Of a DNA stretch of 64,000 bases, positions 17,343 through 26,238 are shown piece by piece. A model generated the notes under the pieces. That model had not been told where the DNA came from. It searched no databases and saw only the letters and a program-made list of their open reading frames with translations. The first letter of the stretch is position 1; the number at the start of each line of letters is the position of its first letter. The translations under genes were made by a program, and so were the position numbers. Source of the DNA: Chryseobacterium potabilaquae (GTDB taxonomy: Bacteria; Bacteroidota; Bacteroidia; Flavobacteriales; Weeksellaceae); NCBI RefSeq assembly GCF_902728265.1, contig NZ_CACVBR010000001.1, forward strand, positions 248,001 to 312,000. The letters run 5' to 3'.

Positions 17343-18686
17343 TTAACAAATACTTTCTTCGTGCTGAGAAATATCGAGACCCATTTCCTCTGATTCCTCC
17401 GAAACTCTTAAAGTAATAATACGATCCGTAATTTTATACAATAGTAATGATCCAAAAAAGGCAAAACACGAAACAAAAACCAAGGCAGCCATATGGTGTG
17501 CAAATACCTCAATTCCTCCATGAAGTAAACTTGCATTTTCTCCATGAGCAAAAATAGCAGTTAAAATCATTCCCATAATCCCTCCTACGCCATGACAAGC
17601 AAATACATCTAAAGTATCATCGATTCTTTTAAGAGCTTTCCAATTAACCATTACATTGGACACAATTGCTGAAATAAAGCCAATAAAAAGACTTTCTGCG
17701 ACAGAAACAAAACCACATCCCGGAGTAATAGCCACTAAGCCCACTACAGCACCAATACATGCTCCTAAAGCTGAAATTTTTCTTCTATTAATCCTATCAA
17801 AAAAGATCCACGTTATCATCGCGGAAGCCGAAGCAATAGTCGTTGTTCCAAAAGCCGAAGCTGCCGTCGCACTAGCACTTAAAGCAGATCCTGCGTTAAA
17901 TCCAAACCAACCAAACCACAACATTCCTGTTCCTAAAAGAACATAGGGAATATTAGAAGGATCATGATGTGGATTTTTTCTATTTCCTAGCACTAAAGCT
18001 CCTGCCAAGGCTGCAAATCCGGCACTCATATGTACTACCGTTCCTCCTGCAAAATCTTTAATTCCAAAATATTTATTTAAAAGTCCATCGTGATGCCAAA
18101 CCATATGACAAAGAGGAGTATAAATACAAAGACTAAAAAGGACCATAAATAAAAGGTAAGAAATGAATCGTACCCGCTCTGCAAAAGATCCTGTAATAAG
18201 AGCAGGAGTAATGACAGCAAATTTCATTTGAAATAATGCAAATAAAATAAAAGGTATCGTAGAAGCCATCATTTTATGAGGCAAAACCCCAACACGGCTA
18301 AAAAAAGGGTAACTTAAAGGATTTCCAATAATTCCGTAATGCTCACCATTCATTGTAAATCCTAACGAATCACCAAAGGACAAAGAAAACCCAATGACTA
18401 CCCATAAAATTGAAATCACTCCTAAGGCTATAAAACTTTGTAACATAGTTGAAATAACATTCTTCTTTCCTACCATTCCTCCATAAAAAAAAGATAATCC
18501 GGGGGTCATCAGAAGAACAAGTCCCGCTGCAGCTAATATCCAGGCTACGTCAGCTCCTACAATATGATCTTCGGTTAGAAATTCTCCTGTATTAGGAAAA
18601 TCAGTAATGGGACTCCAAAATAATCCACCGATTGCAATAAGTGCGATGATAGCAAATGCAGCGATCCATTTTAAACCTACTGTCAT
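17343..18686 (-). CDS. amt: Ammonium transporter (Amt family)
   Basis: Inner-membrane trimeric channel for ammonium/ammonia. The 447-aa product has an N-terminal signal-anchor-like helix (7-27) followed by the 11-helix Amt core. The twin pore histidines are in TVVHMSAGFAAL and DVFACHGVGG; the periplasmic gate and signature D-A-W (GADVAWILAAAGLVL), FFYGG and GRNRKN-like GNRKNPHH segments are also present. A cytosolic tail of about 30 residues is acidic. No GlnK-type regulator gene is adjacent, which is unusual for bacterial amt but common in this phylum. Confidence 0.95.
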   Translation of the reverse strand: MTVGLKWIAAFAIIALIAIGGLFWSPITDFPNTGEFLTEDHIVGADVAWILAAAGLVLLMTPGLSFFYGGMVGKKNVISTMLQSFIALGVISILWVVIGFSLSFGDSLGFTMNGEHYGIIGNPLSYPFFSRVGVLPHKMMASTIPFILFALFQMKFAVITPALITGSFAERVRFISYLLFMVLFSLCIYTPLCHMVWHHDGLLNKYFGIKDFAGGTVVHMSAGFAALAGALVLGNRKNPHHDPSNIPYVLLGTGMLWFGWFGFNAGSALSASATAASAFGTTTIASASAMITWIFFDRINRRKISALGACIGAVVGLVAITPGCGFVSVAESLFIGFISAIVSNVMVNWKALKRIDDTLDVFACHGVGGIMGMILTAIFAHGENASLLHGGIEVFAHHMAALVFVSCFAFFGSLLLYKITDRIITLRVSEESEEMGLDISQHEESIC

Positions 18687-18788
18687 ATAATTTTATATTT
18701 AACCCTTTAAAAACATGAATAAATTTACACAAAAAATATAAATAAACAAATAATACCCCTTAAATTTTAAATAAAAATTAAATATTTC

Positions 18789-19430
18789 CTATTTTAAGAT
18801 GTCATTTAAAATAATCGAAAGCTCTTTATGTTTGGTGGCAGGAAAAAGATGTGTTCCTCCTTTTATAATATAATCAGGCTTTGAATTTCTAATAGGAAAT
18901 ACGATATCTCTATCTCCTAATATTTGAATGACTTCAGGATTTTCATCAAATTCCCATTCGGAAATTCGTTCTATAGACCATTTCAGATAATAAGGATCTC
19001 TTACCCTAAAATATTGAAGTAATCTGGGGTTTTTAGGATCAAAAATTTTCCTTACGAAAGTATATATATGAGTCGTTCTTTCATTAAAGAAACCCGTAGG
19101 AAGTGCTTTAGGAATTTTTGTCACTTTACCTATTTTAATTAAACGAGACTTCTCTTTATCCGACTTTATACTTCCTATTATGATCACTTTTACTGCAGGT
19201 TTTATTTTATTAATTTCCTGGACAATAATCCCTCCAAAAGAATATCCCAAAAGAAAAAAAGGCTCAGAAGTATCCACTTTATCTGCCATTCGCTCTATGT
19301 ATTTTGCGAAACTTTCATTTCTCCTGGGGATAAGCCAATCTATAAAAACGACTTCATGTTGTCCCGGAAACTTAAGTTTTTCCAGCACTTTAAAATCTGC
19401 TCCTAATCCGCTTACAATATAAATTTTCAT
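18789..19430 (-). CDS. Alpha/beta-hydrolase family protein
   Basis: A 213-aa cytosolic hydrolase with start at 19430 (MKIYIVSGLGAD). The longer frame to 19577 would run through the terminator of the upstream gene and is rejected. The nucleophile elbow is LGYSFGG with Ser64; a likely acid is the Asp in ILGDRDIVFP, and the His is in GGTHLFPATKH. The lid region is short. Substrate cannot be predicted. It follows the YceI pair on the same strand but is separated from it by a hairpin terminator, so it probably has its own promoter. Confidence 0.8.
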   Translation of the reverse strand: MKIYIVSGLGADFKVLEKLKFPGQHEVVFIDWLIPRRNESFAKYIERMADKVDTSEPFFLLGYSFGGIIVQEINKIKPAVKVIIIGSIKSDKEKSRLIKIGKVTKIPKALPTGFFNERTTHIYTFVRKIFDPKNPRLLQYFRVRDPYYLKWSIERISEWEFDENPEVIQILGDRDIVFPIRNSKPDYIIKGGTHLFPATKHKELSIILNDILK

Positions 19431-19441
19431 ATGGCTAAAAT

Positions 19442-19473
19442 AAAAAAACGGAAGACTACTAAAAAATCTTCCG
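19442..19473 (-). terminator. Terminator downstream of the second YceI gene
   Basis: CGGAAGA (19449-19455) pairs with TCTTCCG (19467-19473). On the minus strand it is followed by TTTTTTT. Confidence 0.8.
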
Positions 19474-19500
19474 CTCAATTTACTAATAAAAATATATGCA

Positions 19501-20127
19501 TTATTTTTTCTTTGCAGGTACTCGGTTTTCATTATCCAATTTCGCCGTGGAAATCTTGAACTGAATATCCATTTCATTTTTAATAAAATAATCCTTTAAT
19601 GAAGATTGATAAAATACTTTAAAATCCCTTCTATTCAAGGAAAATTTCGCAGACTCAATAATAACTGTAAATTGGGTAATATAAACATTAGCCGGGAACG
19701 TAATGGTTTTTCGAACTCCTTTAATCGTTACATCACCATATACAGTAGAATTATACTCACTGTTCGCCAAAGGAATGATTTTCGTCAAATGAAACTTAGC
19801 AACAGGAAATTTCTTAACTTCAAAAAAGTTTGTACTTTTAAGATCATTGGTTAGCTTTACCTGATCTTCGTCCGATACATCTCCTGCCATAAGGCTTTTC
19901 ATATCAATCACAAATTCTCCGTCTACTAATACCGTTTTATCAAAATTAAATTTTCCGCTCTTCAATTTTACGGTTCCGGATTGGGAAGATGCTTCCGTTT
20001 TCACTACTTTATATCCCCACCATCTAATTTCTGATGAAGTGACTTTTACTATCTTATCTCCTTTCTTTTGAGCAAAAACAAATGATATGCTTAGGCACAT
20101 CATAACAAACAATAGTGATCTTTTCAT
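19501..20127 (-). CDS. YceI family periplasmic protein (paralog 2)
   Basis: A 208-aa exported lipocalin-like protein of the YceI family, which binds isoprenoid-like lipids in a beta-barrel. The signal peptide is MKRSLLFVMMCLSISFVFAQ. Family features are the early SEIRWWGYKVVKTEASSQSG strand, VDGEFVIDMKSL, and NSTVYGDVTIKGVRKTITFPA. It is about 20 residues longer at the C-terminus than its upstream paralog. The two appear to be an old tandem duplication and are separated by a terminator, so may be expressed independently. Confidence 0.9.
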   Translation of the reverse strand: MKRSLLFVMMCLSISFVFAQKKGDKIVKVTSSEIRWWGYKVVKTEASSQSGTVKLKSGKFNFDKTVLVDGEFVIDMKSLMAGDVSDEDQVKLTNDLKSTNFFEVKKFPVAKFHLTKIIPLANSEYNSTVYGDVTIKGVRKTITFPANVYITQFTVIIESAKFSLNRRDFKVFYQSSLKDYFIKNEMDIQFKISTAKLDNENRVPAKKK

Positions 20128-20155
20128 TCTTTTTTATTTACAATTTAACAAAAAT

Positions 20156-20184
20156 AAAAAAAAGTGTAGAAACTCTACACTTTT
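20156..20184 (-). terminator. Terminator between the two YceI genes
   Basis: AAAAGTGTAGA (20160-20170) pairs perfectly with TCTACACTTTT (20174-20184). The minus-strand side ends in T. Confidence 0.85.
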
Positions 20185-20204
20185 AGCAATTTTTTTTGAA
20201 TAAA

Positions 20205-20771
20205 TTATTTGGCGGTCACTTTTACAAGCATGTCAATATCATCTTTTACAAAAACATCTTTCATTGTAGATTTATAGGCTACATCAAATTTTTGCCTGTC
20301 GAAAGAAAATTTATTTGACACCAAACTTATCACTCCTTTATCATGAGAAACGGTAGCTGGGAAAGAAATGCTATTTGTTTTCCCTTTAACTGTTAAATTC
20401 CCAGTGATTAAAGAGTTATAAACTTTATCATTATTTTTCTTTACACTTGTTATTTTGAAAGTCGCTGTCGGAAATTTTTCAACTTCAAAAAAGTCCCCAT
20501 TTTTAAGATGTCCATTAAGCTTTTGCTGATATTCTCCAGAAAGATCAGTCGCATTAATTGAAGTCATATCTAATACGAAAGTCCCTCCAACTAATTGATT
20601 CCCTTTCATTGTCATTTGCCCTGACTTCACTTTTATAGTTCCATCATGAGAGCTCGCTTCAGATTTGGCCACTTTGTATCCCCACCAGTGAACATCCGAA
20701 GTGGTTACATTTTTTGTTTGCCCAAAAGCTAAACCGCTTACTACAACTGCCAATAAAAATATTTTTTTCAT
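20205..20771 (-). CDS. YceI family periplasmic protein (paralog 1)
   Basis: A 188-aa exported protein with signal peptide MKKIFLLAVVVSGLAFGQ. The YceI barrel is recognisable by SDVHWWGYKVAKSEASSHDG, GGTFVLDMTSINATDL, and NSLITGNLTVKGKTNSISFPA. It shares the WWGYKV/EASS opening with the gene downstream, supporting tandem duplication. Upstream, CAAATGTA at 20806-20813 is a perfect -7 box on the minus strand. Ligand and role are unknown; YceI proteins are often linked to lipid or isoprenoid handling and stress. Confidence 0.92.
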   Translation of the reverse strand: MKKIFLLAVVVSGLAFGQTKNVTTSDVHWWGYKVAKSEASSHDGTIKVKSGQMTMKGNQLVGGTFVLDMTSINATDLSGEYQQKLNGHLKNGDFFEVEKFPTATFKITSVKKNNDKVYNSLITGNLTVKGKTNSISFPATVSHDKGVISLVSNKFSFDRQKFDVAYKSTMKDVFVKDDIDMLVKVTAK

Positions 20772-20886
20772 TTGAATAAAGTTATTTACTGTTTATTTAA
20801 TATTGCAAATGTAGTTATCTATTTTAATACATTTCATTGATCTATATCAATAAAAATACTTATTTTAACGAATAATTTTATAAAAT

Positions 20887-20914
20887 AAAAGCTCCGAATT
20901 TCTTCGGAGCTTTT
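20887..20914. terminator. Terminator of glk
   Basis: AAAAGCTCCGAA pairs with TTCGGAGCTTTT around a 4-base loop. It is T-rich on both sides, so may act in both directions, but on the minus strand it directly follows the glucokinase gene. Confidence 0.85.
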
Positions 20915-20917
20915 ATT

Positions 20918-21973
20918 TTAGTTTTGATAATAAGCAGTATAGAGTGCTGCTCCATCCAATCCCGTATAGTGATTTTGTTTCACCAAATAAATAGGAATAT
21001 TCCTTAGCATCTCTTCCATTTTATCACTTATTTTATATTTTTCGTAGAATTGATCTTTATTGATATAATCTTTTAGTATCAATGAAATATCTCCTGAGAT
21101 CAATAATCCTCCGGTTGCTTTAAGTTTTAGAGTCAGGTTATTGGCTTCTCTGGCTAAAAATTCAATAAAGGTATCCAACGTAATTTTACAGATCATTACC
21201 TCATCTTCCACAGCTGCTCTATAGAGTTCTTGAACGAAATTAGCTCCATTTGAAAAACGTTCACTTAACCATTCCGGTTCAGGATGTCTTTTTACATCTC
21301 TTAAAAATCTATAAATATTGTACAACCCATTTTTTGTAAGTACATTTTCCCAACTTACGATTCCATAGATATTATTTAAGTACTGATAAAACTCTACTTC
21401 TACGTTTGTCCTTGGAGAAAATTCTGAATGTCCTCCTTCTGTTGCAAACGGTCTCAGATATTGTCCATCAAAAAAATACCCTGCCTCTCCTAATCCATTC
21501 CCAGGAGCTAAAATAGCTACATTCCCTTTTTCAAGATGACCACTTGTATAAATCGGTTCTAAATCTTCATCTTTGAGAAGTCCCATACCATATGCAAAAG
21601 ATTCAAGATCATTAAGCATCTCTACTTTTTCAAATCCGAAGTCTCTCACAAAATCTCTTACGTCTAGAGTCCAACCCAATCTTTGGGAATGACATCTCCC
21701 ATCAATAACAGGCCCTGGAACGGCTATTCCTAAGCGCTTTACATTTTCTAATTGATTTTCCTGAATATATTTCTTTAGAATCTCAGAAAATGAAGAATGC
21801 TCTTTCGTAGCATAATCAACTTTCAGCTTTACTTTGAGCTCTTCATTACCAGAAGTATAATATCCTAGCGTAGTAATATCATCACGCAGATTTGCCGCAA
21901 TAATAGTAACATTATCATTATTACCGTTATCCACACCCGGTAAGTAAAGTGGAAATTTTGGATTCAAAATCAT
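20918..21973 (-). CDS. glk: Glucokinase (Glk family)
   Basis: Phosphorylates glucose with ATP at the entry of glycolysis. I use the Met at 21973 (MILNPKFPLYLPG), six codons inside the longest frame, giving 351 aa. Motifs include ATP-site strand NVTIIAANL, PGPVIDG, the LNDLESFAYG segment with the catalytic Asp, LAPGNGLGEAG, and EGGHSEFSPR with the sugar-contacting Glu/His. An overlapping -7-like box CAAATATA lies at 21989-21996. It is a single gene with its own terminator. Confidence 0.9.
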   Translation of the reverse strand: MILNPKFPLYLPGVDNGNNDNVTIIAANLRDDITTLGYYTSGNEELKVKLKVDYATKEHSSFSEILKKYIQENQLENVKRLGIAVPGPVIDGRCHSQRLGWTLDVRDFVRDFGFEKVEMLNDLESFAYGMGLLKDEDLEPIYTSGHLEKGNVAILAPGNGLGEAGYFFDGQYLRPFATEGGHSEFSPRTNVEVEFYQYLNNIYGIVSWENVLTKNGLYNIYRFLRDVKRHPEPEWLSERFSNGANFVQELYRAAVEDEVMICKITLDTFIEFLAREANNLTLKLKATGGLLISGDISLILKDYINKDQFYEKYKISDKMEEMLRNIPIYLVKQNHYTGLDGAALYTAYYQN

Positions 21974-22030
21974 AATCACAAATTTTATCAAATATAATAA
22001 TAGTTTTCTTAAATTCTACTGGGAATGAAA

Positions 22031-22058
22031 AAACCTTTTCGAAAAATTGAAAAGGTTT
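22031..22058 (-). terminator. Terminator of the beta-barrel gene
   Basis: AAACCTTTTC pairs with GAAAAGGTTT; the minus strand continues TTTTTTC. Confidence 0.8.
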
Positions 22059-22086
22059 GGTTAATAATTGTTTATAATAAATCTAA

Positions 22087-22650
22087 CTACTTCCCTAATG
22101 GAATGTTGTAGGAAAATCCTACTCCAATATTACCCACATTATAGTTCTGATTTGGTAGATCTCCTTTGTCTCCTACAAAAACTTTTTGGTATTGTACAAA
22201 GAAATTCCAATCTCTGTTGTGGTATCCAATTTCTGGTTTAAGATAGAATCCTCCATCTGGTCTATCAACCGTCACATTGGATGCAACCTTATCATTACCT
22301 ACCAAAAATCCATACCCTATATCGGTACCAAAATAAAAACCTGTTTGTTTTGGATAGATTCTCACTAAAGCGGCTACAGGAATCACTCCTACATCATTAT
22401 TTCTATATCCGCTATTGTCTTGACCAAAATAATGAGTATATCCTGTGGCAACCCCTAACCCAAATCCTGGAGTAATAAGGTTTTGGTAAGCGACATCTAC
22501 TCCAGCTGCTGCTGCAAGATTGTCTGCAGGAACTGCTAATCCTAGATTTGCTCCCACCTTAATCATATTATTCATCTTAGAATGCTGTGCACTTAATACA
22601 CCGGCCATCAACATGGCGCTTAGCAAAACCACTTGTTTTACCATTTTCAT
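22087..22650 (-). CDS. Outer-membrane beta-barrel protein
   Basis: A 187-aa protein with signal peptide MKMVKQVVLLSAMLMAGVLSAQ and a mature domain of alternating hydrophobic strands (GANLGLAVP, GFGLGVATGYTHYF, GFYFGTDIGYGFLVG, NWNFFVQYQKVFVG) ending NIGVGFSYNIPLGK. That pattern fits an eight-stranded small outer-membrane barrel (OmpA-N/OmpW-like). No enzymatic motif is visible. It has a terminator after it and no close partner. Confidence 0.8.
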   Translation of the reverse strand: MKMVKQVVLLSAMLMAGVLSAQHSKMNNMIKVGANLGLAVPADNLAAAAGVDVAYQNLITPGFGLGVATGYTHYFGQDNSGYRNNDVGVIPVAALVRIYPKQTGFYFGTDIGYGFLVGNDKVASNVTVDRPDGGFYLKPEIGYHNRDWNFFVQYQKVFVGDKGDLPNQNYNVGNIGVGFSYNIPLGK

Positions 22651-22796
22651 AACTCTGTTTTTTAAATTTTACTAAACAGATGGATGTAAAAATCGTGCCA
22701 ATAAACCTTTATAAATAGGGTTTAACACTTATTCCATGCATAAAAATCTACATATCAGATATTTAAATTTCATAAAAATTAAATACATGTTTGAAT

Positions 22797-22826
22797 AAAA
22801 AAAGAAGCTACTTTCGCAGCTTCTTT
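22797..22826 (-). terminator. Terminator of the 43-aa gene
   Basis: AAAGAAGCT (22801-22809) pairs with AGCTTCTTT (22818-22826). It is followed on the minus strand by TTTATTC and lies 26 bases after a small reading frame. Confidence 0.8.
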
Positions 22827-22851
22827 TCATAATTTTAAATCTTATCTACTT

Positions 22852-22983
22852 TTATGTGGAAGCGGAAAGTTGCTTTTTCCCTTCTTCTTTTTTATCTATT
22901 TTCTGTAATACCTTCTTAAGGATAAATTCAACTACTAAAGGCGCTACAATAGCTATTACTGCTTTTAATATTCGTGATTTCAT
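22852..22983 (-). CDS. Small 43-aa membrane protein
   Basis: A short reading frame starting ATG at 22983, beginning MKSRILKAVIAIVAPLVVEF and ending in a Lys/Glu-rich tail with KKEEGKKQLSAST. One hydrophobic helix occupies about residues 5-22, followed by an amphipathic basic stretch: the look of a small single-pass membrane protein. A perfect intrinsic terminator sits 26 bases downstream, which strongly supports a real transcript. No homolog recognised. Confidence 0.65.
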   Translation of the reverse strand: MKSRILKAVIAIVAPLVVEFILKKVLQKIDKKEEGKKQLSAST

Positions 22984-23088
22984 ATTATTTAATTTTATAA
23001 TACTATCAATACAATTTCCAAGCCAATATCACATGGAATAGAATGAACCTAAGGATATTTCATAGGTTAGAAACCTCCATAAAACGAC

Positions 23089-24108
23089 TTACTCATTCTC
23101 TGAAATGATTAAGTTTTTATAATTCAGACTTCCAGCATTAAATTTTTCTTGCATTTTCAATCTTAACCTTTTTGGCGTATGTACTACAAGACTATCTCCA
23201 AAACCTAATAAAAGTCTTTCCAATTCATAATTGATTTGAACACAAATTTTAAATATAGTTCCCTCTTTTGCTTCAGATACAATTTCTTGACTTTTATGCA
23301 AAGGTTTAGTTTTTACATAGGGTGCATTGGAAGAATCTACAAAAAAAATGATATTTCTGGGTTTTACGTTATTGGACACCGTTACTCCAACAATATCTTT
23401 AAAATATTCATCTCCATCAAGATCTTGATCTATGTATTCTATTGTTTCTTCTATCTCTATTGTTTCTATTCTATCTAAAGCAAGATTATACATACTGCCT
23501 TTATATAGACATATCAAAAACCACCGGTTATTAAACTCTTTCAACAACTGAGGATGAACTACAAAATTATTGAAATCTCTCGCTGTAAAACTCTTATAAA
23601 CAATACGTAAAACCTTCTTATTTATAATGCTCCCATATAGAATATCAATATATTCCAACCCTTTTAATCGTTCATTTTTATCCAAATGTATAATAGACTT
23701 GTTGCTACTCGAATGAATAGAATCTTCCAATTTCTGAATAACCCCATTCATGTCTCGAAACATCGAAAAGTCTTTAAATTGCTTTAAAATCTGGATAGCA
23801 TTGTTCATTGCTTTAAGATCATTCTCATTGACGGAAATATTATGAATGCTGTAATCGGGATTACTATATCTGTAATACTTTCTTTCGTACACTTCTATTG
23901 GGGCTTCATATCCAAATTTTTCACTACGCATATTCTGAAGATCAAGTTGAACTGTTCGCTTACTTACGTAGGATTCTTTGCCTTCATATTCAAACAAAGC
24001 TTCAGAGCACTCATCAATCAGGTCCTCGAGAGTATATTTCCGATATTTACTTTTTAGGCACTTATCCAATGTCTTATAGCGAATAAGTGCATTTTTGTTA
24101 GATGACAT
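23089..24108 (-). CDS. WYL-domain transcriptional regulator
   Basis: A 339-aa regulator. The N-terminal winged helix-turn-helix (about 5-75) has KYTLEDLIDECSEALFEY and SKRTVQLDLQNMR. The middle is helical, and the WYL domain (about 160-260) has KVLRIVYKSF, VVHPQLLKEFNNRWFLICLY and LALDRIETIEI. A WCX-like C-terminus follows. WYL domains are thought to bind nucleic acid or nucleotide ligands and often control defence or RNA-repair genes. It is encoded about 500 bases from, and divergent to, the rtcB locus, so control of that locus is a reasonable inference. Confidence 0.9.
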   Translation of the reverse strand: MSSNKNALIRYKTLDKCLKSKYRKYTLEDLIDECSEALFEYEGKESYVSKRTVQLDLQNMRSEKFGYEAPIEVYERKYYRYSNPDYSIHNISVNENDLKAMNNAIQILKQFKDFSMFRDMNGVIQKLEDSIHSSSNKSIIHLDKNERLKGLEYIDILYGSIINKKVLRIVYKSFTARDFNNFVVHPQLLKEFNNRWFLICLYKGSMYNLALDRIETIEIEETIEYIDQDLDGDEYFKDIVGVTVSNNVKPRNIIFFVDSSNAPYVKTKPLHKSQEIVSEAKEGTIFKICVQINYELERLLLGFGDSLVVHTPKRLRLKMQEKFNAGSLNYKNLIISENE

Positions 24109-24192
24109 CGTTGTTATTGTGTTGATATGAACTCAATCGTAAGGTCATTTTTTACTCCCGAAAAATTTTCAATTATTCAGGTTTACCCTATT

Positions 24193-24525
24193 TTATTTCT
24201 TTATTAAAGCCTCCCCTTCAAATACAATTCCATCCCATCCAAATTGCATAAAATTTCTGATATTTTGATGATCCGTACCTTCAGGGTTTTTCAATACATC
24301 CTCTCTATAAAATTCTCCAAAAAGAGCAAGAGCATTTTCCTTAGATAAATTGTTCAGTTTTGCGAAACTAAAAACTTTGCATGAACCATTATTTTGATTC
24401 TCCTCATTCACGATATTACCATTTTTAAATTGCGTAGGCATAAAATCGTAATTTTCATCAATGTATGCAATAACATATTTGAAATCAATAGTTTCGGGAG
24501 ACTTCTCCAGTAATTCTAATATCAT
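24193..24525 (-). CDS. HopJ family protein
   Basis: A 110-aa cytosolic protein starting at 24525 (MILELLEKSPETIDF). It closely follows the HopJ-family pattern: YIDENYDFMPTQFKNG, then NGSCKVFSFAKLN, LFGEFYREDVL and GTDHQNIRNFMQFGW. The family is named after a Pseudomonas type III effector, but free-living bacteria without such systems carry it, and its biochemical role is not established. It lies between the WYL regulator and rtcB, on the regulator's strand. A -7-like box CAAAAATA lies at 24541-24548. Confidence 0.88.
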   Translation of the reverse strand: MILELLEKSPETIDFKYVIAYIDENYDFMPTQFKNGNIVNEENQNNGSCKVFSFAKLNNLSKENALALFGEFYREDVLKNPEGTDHQNIRNFMQFGWDGIVFEGEALIKK

Positions 24526-24533
24526 TGTTTTAA

Positions 24534-26006
<1,473 letters not shown>

Positions 26007-26069
26007 TGTAAAACAAGAGAGGAAAAATAGGTATATTTAACAATACTATTTCCATCGATTAAAAAAATT

Positions 26070-26222
26070 AAGGCAAAGAAAGTTCCTATATTGTTCACTA
26101 CGTTACTTTCCGCCTTTTTTACTATAGCAAAGGGAGTTCTATTGAAGCATATGTACTCCCTTATTTTAAAAATTATAGGTAAAAGGAGTTCCTATATCCC
26201 GTTTGTCCAACACTTTACTCCT
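26070..26222 (+). ncRNA. Candidate structured RNA: three consecutive stem-loops
   Basis: SL1: AAGGC..GAAAGT (26070-26083) with ACTTTC.GCCTT (26105-26116). SL2: AAGGGAGT (26130-26137) with ACTCCCTT (26155-26162). SL3: AGGAGT (26184-26189) with ACTCCT (26217-26222). In all three the 5' arm ends in AGT, the 3' arm begins with ACT, and the loop begins TCCTAT or TCTAT. SL1 is followed by six T, so it could also act as the rtcB terminator. The set lies in the gap between rtcB and the next gene. RNA status is inferred, not shown. Confidence 0.45.
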
Positions 26223-26238
26223 CACTTATTTAAAAACG

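Noticed and set aside
19431..19577. Upstream extension of the alpha/beta-hydrolase
   Set aside because: It crosses the terminator of the YceI gene and overlaps that gene; the hydrolase fold starts at 19430.
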